Assembly: GCA_022767285.1 (NCBI GenBank)
Contig: JALENY010000017.1
Location: forward strand, 1 to 64,000
Origin: Lachnospiraceae bacterium
Lineage (GTDB): Bacteria; Bacillota; Clostridia; Lachnospirales; Lachnospiraceae
Direction of reading: 5' to 3'
DNA length: 64,000 nucleotides
Part shown: positions 58,551-64,000 of the stretch, piece after piece
How the letters are laid out: each line of letters opens with the position of its first letter
Position numbering within the stretch: position 1 is the stretch's first letter
Notes under the pieces: generated by a model
Database searches by the model: none
What the model saw: only the letters and a program-made list of their open reading frames with translations
Told to the model about the DNA's origin: nothing
Translations under genes and position numbers: made by a program

Positions 58551-59612
58551 ATGGACAAGAAAAAATATGTTGCTTATGTGGGAACCTATACGGATGGAGC
58601 CAGCGAGGGAATCCATCTTTATGATGTCGACATAGAATCGGGAGAATTCACTTTCCGCAAAGTTGTAAAAGTCAATAACTGTTCGCATGTGACGCTGTCA
58701 AAAAACGGAAAGTATCTATATTCCATTGCAGATGAGGGCGTTGAAGTATTTGAAATCCTACCGGATGGAGATTTAAAACCAATCAACCAGGTGGATATCA
58801 AGGGAATGCGCGGAACCCATCTGGCAACGGATCATCTGGGGAAATATCTGTTTGTTGCCGGATATCATGACGGAAAAGTAACCGTTGTACATACCCATCG
58901 GGATGGGCGGCTTGGCAGTGTAATGGATGGCGTATTCCACAAAGGAACCGGTACTGTGGCCGAGCGCAACTTCCGTCCGCATGTGTGCTGTGTTCGGCCT
59001 ACACCGGATAACAAATATCTCTGTGCGGTTGACAATGGTATTGATCAGGTTATCATTTACAAGATCGATGATCAGAGAGATAAACTGAAACAGGTGGAAA
59101 TCCTTCGTATGCGCCGGGATTCCGGTCCGCGTGTGGTCCGTTTCAGTAAAGACGGCAGATATATGTATGTTCTCTGTGAACTGGAAAATGAGATCATTGT
59201 TTATACCTATACGGATACTGCCAAAGGCCCTGTTTTTGAAAAAATTCAGGAGATTACCACGTTATCCAACCATAACGAGGAGGATGCCTTTGATGCGGCT
59301 GTTGCCATGGTGCTTTCTCCGGATGAGCATTATCTGTTCTGTGCTACAGCCGGCGATAATACAGTAAGCATGTATAAGATTGATGAGAATACAGGCCTTC
59401 TCGAAAAACGGTTTGTACTTCCCATCAGCGGAGAGTATCCGAAAAGCGTTGTCCCATTTCCGGATGGAAGACACCTTGCGGTGGCAAACAATTCCTCCAA
59501 TACCATCACCACATTCTCGGTTGATTATGAAAAGAACCTCTTGATCATGAAGGGGAGACCCCAGACGGTGGATCGCCCGAACTGCATCCTGTTCCGCAAG
59601 ATTGAAGGGTAA
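58551..59612 (+). CDS. Lactonase-fold beta-propeller protein (6-phosphogluconolactonase-like)
   Basis: A 353-residue propeller of the lactonase family. YVAYVGTYTDGASEGIHLYDVD opens it, and repeated blades such as SVVPFPDGRHLAVANNSSNT and MVLSPDEHYLFCATAGDN show the WD-like pattern. Members hydrolyse 6-phosphogluconolactone; the sequence alone cannot prove that reaction. No signal peptide. GAAAGGACG precedes the ATG. Divergent from the pot operon; single gene with its own promoter and terminator. Confidence 0.85.
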   Translation: MDKKKYVAYVGTYTDGASEGIHLYDVDIESGEFTFRKVVKVNNCSHVTLSKNGKYLYSIADEGVEVFEILPDGDLKPINQVDIKGMRGTHLATDHLGKYLFVAGYHDGKVTVVHTHRDGRLGSVMDGVFHKGTGTVAERNFRPHVCCVRPTPDNKYLCAVDNGIDQVIIYKIDDQRDKLKQVEILRMRRDSGPRVVRFSKDGRYMYVLCELENEIIVYTYTDTAKGPVFEKIQEITTLSNHNEEDAFDAAVAMVLSPDEHYLFCATAGDNTVSMYKIDENTGLLEKRFVLPISGEYPKSVVPFPDGRHLAVANNSSNTITTFSVDYEKNLLIMKGRPQTVDRPNCILFRKIEG

Positions 59613-59642
59613 TGAGTGAAAAACAGATGAGGTAAATATCAT

Positions 59643-59677
59643 AAAAGAGGCTGTGAAGAACAGCCCCTTTTATTTTT
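59643..59677 (+). terminator. Intrinsic terminator after the lactonase-fold gene
   Basis: GGCTGT-GAAGA-ACAGCC, flanked by AAAAGA and CCTTTTATTTTT. Confidence 0.8.
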
Positions 59678-59841
59678 CTTTCATAGGAAATTCCTTTCCT
59701 ATGAAAGAAAAACACTCCGTGAGGATGAACAGAAACGCATATGGGAAATTGTCACTTCGTGACATGCGTTTCGCGCCAAAGTGTACAAGTCCCTCATGAG
59801 TGAGGAATATCGGGAGTTGAAGTGGACTTGTCCACTTTGTT
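59678..59841. repeat. 163-bp hairpin-chain repeat, copy 2
   Basis: Same orientation as copy 1 at 30871-31034, with five substitutions in 163 bp. It starts at the T-run of an intrinsic terminator, as copy 1 does. The first hairpin closes with C-G here in place of A-T in copy 1 (59678 and its partner), keeping the stem intact, while the TCCCTCA...TGAGGGA hairpin has lost one pair. Both copies share a further GAAATTATTTTT (59844-59855; 31058-31069), but copy 1 has about 22 bp more in between. Confidence 0.85.
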
Positions 59842-59874
59842 TCGAAATTATTTTTTTCAGGGAGCGTAAAAAAT

Positions 59875-60984
59875 ATGAAAAACAATGAGATTTATATGAT
59901 CTATGGGACGGATTACAAATCGATGACGATAGATCTGCTGGAAGCGGTGAATCTGAAAGAACGGATTCCTGGCGCTCAGTGTCGGATCGGCATCAAGCCG
60001 AATCTGGTCTCCCCTTCCGAGGCATCCTGGGGAGCGACGACACATCCGGAAGTGGTTGCCGGTATTATTGCCTATCTGCAGAAATACGGCTTTAAAAATC
60101 TGGTGATGCTGGAAGGGTCCTGGGTCGGGGACCGCACTTCGGAAGCAGTCTATGTCTGCGGTTATGACCGTCTCTCGCAGGAAACGGGGGTGCCCTTTAT
60201 TGATACCCAGAAAGATACGGCTGTAGCCTGCGACTGTCGGGGAATGGAACTGAATATCTGCCGAAGTGCTCTGGAACTGGATTTTCTGATCAATGTACCG
60301 GTTATGAAAGGTCACTGTCAGACAAAAATCACCTGCGCACTTAAAAACATGAAAGGATTGATACCCAATAAGGAAAAACGCCATTTTCATACTATGGGGC
60401 TCCATAAACCCATTGCTCATCTGAATACAAAACTCCATCAGGATTTTGTTGTTGTGGATAATATCTGCGGAGACTGGGATTTTGAGGATGGAGGTAATCC
60501 GGTGATCATGAATCGTATTATGGCGGTGACTGATCCGGTTCTGTGTGATGCATATGTCTGTGATCTGATGGGTTATGCAGTGGACGATGTGCCCTATGTG
60601 CGGATGGCGGAGCAGATGGGTGTCGGTTCGGCGGATCTGGGCAGATTGGATGTGATCGCACTAAATCAGAGCAGTATGGAAATAAAAACACCGGAAACAA
60701 AGAAAATACTGGAATTGAAAGATGCGGTGGAGGAAGTGGATTCCTGCAGTGCCTGCTACGGTTACCTGATCCCGGCTCTGAATCAACTGAAGGAGGAGGG
60801 ATTGCTTGAAAAACTGGAGGATAAAATCTGCATCGGCCAGGGATATCGTGACCGGAGCGGAATATTGGGCATCGGAAATTGTACAGCGAAATTTAAATAC
60901 TGCCTGAGAGGATGTCCGCCTACGGAGACAGAAATTTATAAATTCTTGAAAGCGCATATAAAAGAGAATAAATTGTCTTTATAG
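59875..60984 (+). CDS. DUF362 domain-containing protein
   Basis: A 369-residue DUF362 protein. Motifs are IGIKPNLVSPSEASWGATTHPEVV, INVPVMKGHCQTKITCALKNMKGLIPNKEKR and VVDNICGDWDFEDGGNP. C-terminal cysteines (DSCSACYGYLIP, GNCTAKFKYCLRGCPP) could hold a cluster, but no standard ferredoxin motif is present. Family function is uncertain; members are found in anaerobes. It begins just after repeat copy 2, with AGGGAGCG before the ATG. No partner gene is adjacent. Confidence 0.85.
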   Translation: MKNNEIYMIYGTDYKSMTIDLLEAVNLKERIPGAQCRIGIKPNLVSPSEASWGATTHPEVVAGIIAYLQKYGFKNLVMLEGSWVGDRTSEAVYVCGYDRLSQETGVPFIDTQKDTAVACDCRGMELNICRSALELDFLINVPVMKGHCQTKITCALKNMKGLIPNKEKRHFHTMGLHKPIAHLNTKLHQDFVVVDNICGDWDFEDGGNPVIMNRIMAVTDPVLCDAYVCDLMGYAVDDVPYVRMAEQMGVGSADLGRLDVIALNQSSMEIKTPETKKILELKDAVEEVDSCSACYGYLIPALNQLKEEGLLEKLEDKICIGQGYRDRSGILGIGNCTAKFKYCLRGCPPTETEIYKFLKAHIKENKLSL

Positions 60985-60990
60985 AATTCT

Positions 60991-61031
60991 GATGATGCCA
61001 GGGTCAAATGCTTTTGACCGCAACATCATTC
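60991..61031. repeat. GGTCAAA/GATGCC dispersed palindromic repeat, copy b
   Basis: GATGATGCCAGGGTCAAATG followed by CTTTTGACCGCAACATCATT is an imperfect palindrome sharing the GATGATGCCAGRGTCAAA edge with copies a and c. It begins 6 bp after the DUF362 gene stop. Confidence 0.7.
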
Positions 61032-61047
61032 TGAGTACAGTATGCAG

Positions 61048-61104
61048 AAACAGGTTCTTGTCCGAAATAATTCTCAAAAAATATCGGACACAGAACCTGT
61101 TTTT
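61048..61104. terminator. Long intrinsic terminator between the DUF362 gene and aroC
   Basis: AAACAGGTTCTTGTCCGA pairs with TCGGACACAGAACCTGTTT across a 19-nt loop, then a T-run. The sequence CAGAACCTGTT appears again at 61171, and GAACCTGT at 61136. The convergent aroC gene ends 87 bp away. Confidence 0.75.
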
Positions 61105-61191
61105 ATCGAACAGAAACAAGTGCATTTACTGCAATGAACCTGTCAACGATGATACGGAACTATATTATTATACAGAACCTGTTCGGTGCAG

Positions 61192-62295
61192 TTACCTTTT
61201 TTCAGGATTGTAAAAATCCACGATTCGATCCAACCGAGCAGCCATGTTTTCAAGAAGGGCATCCACCAGAACAAGGGCAGTCATGCATTCTACAACTACA
61301 ACAGCCCGGGGTACAATAACCGGATCATGACGGCCTTTGATGGAAATATGAATGTTTTCTCCTCCTCGTGTAACTGTCTTCTGTTCCGAGGAAATGGAAG
61401 GGGTCGGTTTGAAACCTGCTTCCATATAAATGGTGTCGCCGTTGCTGATGCCGCCCAGAATACCGCCGGCGTTGTTTGTATCAAACGTGACATTTCCCTC
61501 CAGCATACGGATGGGGTCATTATTCTGACTTCCGGTGGAACTTGCAGCATTTTTTCCGGATCCGATCTCAAAAGACTTTACGGCGCCGATGGAAAAAATA
61601 GCCTTTGCCAGATTGGCATCCAGCTTTTCCAGCGCCGGATTGCCCAAACCGGCAGGTACGCCGGTTACCCGACAGGCGATGACACCACCGCTGGAATCCT
61701 GTTTTTTCATACACTCTTCCAGATATGCAATTGCTTTTTCTGCTGCTATGGCATCGGGCATGCGGACCTGGTTGTTTTCAATCTGTTCCGGGTCAAAGGT
61801 ATCGATGCTGACCGGACCGATTGATTTGGTGTATGCAGTGATGGAAATACCCATCTGATTTAATATTTTCGATGCGATGGCTCCGGCAGCAACCCGTGCA
61901 ATGGTCTCACGGCCGGAAGAACGTCCGCCGCCCCGGTAATCACGAAAACCGAATTTTTGATCAAACGTATAATCGGCGTGTCCCGGACGATAGTAGGAAG
62001 CGATTTCCGAATAATCCCGGGAACGTTGGTCATAATTCATAACAACCATAGAAATGGGTGTTCCGGTGGTTTTTCCTTCAAATACACCGGAGAGTATTTC
62101 TACCCGGTCGCTTTCGGCCCGGGCTGTGGTGAAGCGGCTCTGTCCCGGTTTCCTCCGATTCAGATATTTTTGAATATCCGTTTCATTAAGTTCAATACCT
62201 GCGGGACAGCCAACCACAACCACACCCATCCCATTTCCGTGGGATTCTCCCCAGGTCATAATATTAATTAAATTGCCAAATGTTGATCCGGCCAT
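61192..62295 (-). CDS. aroC: Chorismate synthase
   Basis: A 367-residue FMN-dependent enzyme of the shikimate pathway that makes chorismate from EPSP. Signatures are MTWGESHGNGMGVVVVGCPAGI (17-38), GQSRFTTARAESDRVEILSG, RGGGRSSGRETIARVAAGAIA and VTFDTNNAGGILGGISNGD. Length is normal. It is a single gene, not with other aro genes, and its 5' side holds a dispersed repeat. The product feeds aromatic amino acid synthesis; the window also holds genes that degrade aryl-pyruvates. Confidence 0.96.
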   Translation of the reverse strand: MAGSTFGNLINIMTWGESHGNGMGVVVVGCPAGIELNETDIQKYLNRRKPGQSRFTTARAESDRVEILSGVFEGKTTGTPISMVVMNYDQRSRDYSEIASYYRPGHADYTFDQKFGFRDYRGGGRSSGRETIARVAAGAIASKILNQMGISITAYTKSIGPVSIDTFDPEQIENNQVRMPDAIAAEKAIAYLEECMKKQDSSGGVIACRVTGVPAGLGNPALEKLDANLAKAIFSIGAVKSFEIGSGKNAASSTGSQNNDPIRMLEGNVTFDTNNAGGILGGISNGDTIYMEAGFKPTPSISSEQKTVTRGGENIHISIKGRHDPVIVPRAVVVVECMTALVLVDALLENMAARLDRIVDFYNPEKR

Positions 62296-62375
62296 AATAT
62301 GTTATCCTTTCTGTTTTTTGTATAGTTTATCAATAATATCAAAAGATACAGCAGGTTTTTGACATTTTATTATTA

Positions 62376-62469
62376 TGATGTTTGGGTCAAAAGCATTTGA
62401 CCCCATGATGCCTTTGGATTTTTCCGCGCTTTGCGCTCCCAAAATCCCTTTTGACTCTGGCATCATTAT
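62376..62469. repeat. GGTCAAA/GATGCC dispersed palindromic repeat, copy c
   Basis: GATGTTTGGGTCAAAAGCATTTGACCCCATGATGCC is followed by an inner palindrome (GGATTTTTCCGCGC...GCGCTCCCAAAATCCC) and TTTTGACTCTGGCATCATTAT. This is the largest of the three copies and seems to be the full element, of which copies a and b hold parts. Confidence 0.75.
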
Positions 62470-62511
62470 TATATCGAAAGGTGAAAGGTTTGTAAATATT
62501 TCGGTTGAAGA

Positions 62512-62540
62512 TTGACACAAACCGGGAATCAATTTATAAT
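62512..62540 (+). promoter_or_regulatory. Promoter of corA
   Basis: TTGACA (62512-62517), 17-bp spacer, TATAAT (62535-62540): a full consensus sigma-A promoter 48 bp before the ATG. Confidence 0.85.
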
Positions 62541-62587
62541 GTAAAATGATTTTTTAGTCGTTACATACAGGAGAGGAGGGGTTCAAA

Positions 62588-63529
62588 ATGATTCGGATTT
62601 TTAAAACAGTAGAAGGCAATATTCAGCAGATTGACGAGCCGAAAGAGGGCTGCTGGATCGCTCTGACAAATCCGACCGTAACAGAAGTATTTGAAATGTC
62701 TGAAAAATTTGGGATAGAAGTAGATCATCTGCGGGCGCCTTTGGATGAAGAAGAACGTTCGCGTATTGAAGTGGAAGATAACTACACATTGATATTGGTC
62801 GATATACCGATCATTGAAGAACGAAATGAGAAGGAGTGGTACGGGACCATTCCTCTTGCGATTATTGTAGCGAAGGAAATGATTTTTACCGTTTGTTTGG
62901 AAGACACGCCGATTTTAACCGCATTTATGGATGGCCGCGTGCGGAATTTCTATACGTATATGAAGACACGTTTTATTCTGCAGATCCTCTACAAAAATTC
63001 AACCATGTATCTGCATTATCTTCGTATTATTGATAAAAAGAGTGAGTTTGTGGAGAAAAAACTTCATGCTTCTACCAGAAATCAGGAGCTGATCGAACTG
63101 CTGGAGCTGGAAAAATCACTGGTTTATATTACCACGTCACTCCGTTCCAACGAGGTGGTGCTGGAAAAACTGATGAAGATTGAAAACATCAAACAATATC
63201 CGGAAGATGAGGAACTTTTGGAAGATGTTATTATCGAGAATAAGCAGGCCATTGAGATGGCAAATATTTACAGCGGTATCTTAAGCGGAATGATGGATGC
63301 GTTTGCCTCGGTTATCTCAAACAACCTGAATATTGTCATGAAGTTCCTGGCAACGGTGACCATTGTACTATCCATTCCGACCATGATATTCAGTGCTTAT
63401 GGCATGAATGTGAATGAGATGGGAATGCCTTTTGCCACTTCACCATATGGCTTTTTGATCGTCATTGTGATTGCCCTTCTGATCAGCTGCATCATTGCAC
63501 TGATTTTTTCGAAGAAGGATCTGTTTTAA
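62588..63529 (+). CDS. corA: CorA family magnesium transporter
   Basis: A 313-residue CorA. A long cytoplasmic domain (about 1-250) precedes two C-terminal helices, the first ending in the GMN selectivity motif (IFSAYGMNVNEMGMPF) and the second YGFLIVIVIALLISCIIALIF. It forms a pentameric Mg2+ (or Co2+) channel. GAGGAGGGG before the ATG is strong. It is transcribed from a consensus promoter just upstream. Confidence 0.94.
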   Translation: MIRIFKTVEGNIQQIDEPKEGCWIALTNPTVTEVFEMSEKFGIEVDHLRAPLDEEERSRIEVEDNYTLILVDIPIIEERNEKEWYGTIPLAIIVAKEMIFTVCLEDTPILTAFMDGRVRNFYTYMKTRFILQILYKNSTMYLHYLRIIDKKSEFVEKKLHASTRNQELIELLELEKSLVYITTSLRSNEVVLEKLMKIENIKQYPEDEELLEDVIIENKQAIEMANIYSGILSGMMDAFASVISNNLNIVMKFLATVTIVLSIPTMIFSAYGMNVNEMGMPFATSPYGFLIVIVIALLISCIIALIFSKKDLF

Positions 63530-63567
63530 TCGGGTTTTAAATTCATGAGAGAAAGATAAGGAGTATT

Positions 63568-64000
63568 ATGAGTTTTCTGCAAAAAATGGAACGAAAATAT
63601 GGCCGCTATGCCATAAAAGGACTGACACGCTACATTATTCTGACCTATGTGATCGGATACATTTTATTGCTGATGACACCCGGTTGGATTTCCTATATCA
63701 GACTGGAACCGGGACTGATCCTGCACGGTCAGGTATGGAGATTGTTTTCCTGGCTGCTGGTGCCTCCTCAGTCCCTGGATATTTTTACGATTGTAATGCT
63801 GTTCTTTTATTTTTCAATCGGAACAAATCTGGAACGCACATGGGGCGATTTTCGTTACAATGTATATATATTCGGCGGATTGATCATTACGGTCATCGGA
63901 GCGTTTATCTGCTATGCCATTGCAAAAGCCGGTATGCCCGCAGGAACGATACCGCTGATCGGAGGGGCGTTCAGTACCTATTATATCAGTATGTCGATTT
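63568..64000 (+). CDS. Rhomboid-like membrane protein, 5' part (runs off the window)
   Basis: The ATG 4-5 nt after AAGGAG opens a frame that continues to the window end (144 codons visible). It begins MSFLQKMERKYGRYAIKGL and has a first helix (IILTYVIGYILLLM), a loop with LILHGQVWRLFSWLLVPP, a second helix (TIVMLFFYFSIG) then LERTWGDFRYNVY, and a third (FGGLIITVIGAFICYAIA). The W-R pattern in the loop after helix 1 is the rhomboid WR motif. The catalytic Ser-His positions lie beyond the window, so activity cannot be judged. It starts 38 bp after corA and may be cotranscribed. Confidence 0.8.
   Translation, partial: MSFLQKMERKYGRYAIKGLTRYIILTYVIGYILLLMTPGWISYIRLEPGLILHGQVWRLFSWLLVPPQSLDIFTIVMLFFYFSIGTNLERTWGDFRYNVYIFGGLIITVIGAFICYAIAKAGMPAGTIPLIGGAFSTYYISMSI

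Noticed and set aside
60992-61213. Open frame downstream of the DUF362 gene
   Set aside because: It starts inside a dispersed palindrome, crosses a strong terminator and enters the 3' end of aroC. No ribosome site.

Overview
The window looks like a chromosomal segment from an anaerobic, spore-forming Clostridia, most likely a gut Lachnospiraceae. The reasons are the block cysE-cysS-mrnC-rlmB-sigH (typical Firmicutes synteny), a SpoVB-type flippase, ferredoxin-linked 2-oxoacid oxidoreductase genes, PTS transport, strong AGGAGG ribosome sites, and moderate GC with dispersed palindromic repeats. No phage, plasmid, transposase or CRISPR locus is visible. Genus cannot be fixed from the sequence alone.

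Layout. 1-1.9 kb: tRNA-Ser, an array of small hairpins separated by a heptamer, a four-helix-bundle gene with a probably truncated partner, and a reverse-strand LysR regulator. 2.1-9.5 kb: a 5-oxoproline (pyroglutamate)/lactam operon, pxpB-pxpC-BCCP-biotin carboxylase-ycsI-pxpA-Nramp-like-TSUP, with a long palindromic operator and an intrinsic terminator in its leader. 9.6-14.4 kb: amidohydrolase and a two-gene heterodimeric ABC exporter. 14.4-22.5 kb: membrane protein, glnS, MocR regulator, two HAD phosphatases, a small acidic protein, an FAD enzyme and deoC. 22.6-29 kb: ispF, cysE, cysS, mrnC, rlmB, sigH, a membrane protein and deoB. 29-34.5 kb: secreted metallo-beta-lactamase-fold protein, tRNA-Thr, a 163-bp structured repeat, a zinc-ribbon protein with a prion-like tract, and a two-component system. 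34.6-41.4 kb: mannitol-type PTS operon with its own MtlR regulator, 1-phosphofructokinase-like kinase, sorbitol/sorbose-phosphate-type dehydrogenase and dedicated HPr. 41.5-45.4 kb: hisH-hisF, ung and a flippase. 45.5-51.2 kb: arylacetate cluster paaK-iorA-iorB-ACT-SSS transporter. 51.3-58.3 kb: 42-residue acidic protein, a structured intergenic region, SGNH hydrolase, DUF2148 protein and a reverse-strand polyamine ABC operon with fused PotCD and an enlarged PotA. 58.5-64 kb: lactonase-fold protein, second copy of the 163-bp repeat, DUF362 protein, aroC, corA and the start of a rhomboid-like gene.

How genes work together. In the pxp operon YcsI (D-glutamate cyclase family) would make 5-oxoproline and PxpABC would open it. 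The co-encoded biotin carboxylase and carrier suggest an ATP/bicarbonate-dependent mechanism like a split urea carboxylase. The PTS cluster is self-contained: uptake with phosphorylation, oxidation, second phosphorylation and regulation, with a repeated operator-promoter module before both PTS transcription units. The arylacetate cluster would oxidise arylpyruvates to arylacetyl-CoA and recover ATP through PaaK. The most unusual signals are the hairpin array beside the four-helix-bundle gene, the 163-bp hairpin-chain repeat whose copies differ by a compensatory stem change, the biotin-equipped pxp operon with an Nramp homologue lacking metal ligands, and PotA with an inserted domain splitting its TOBE region.
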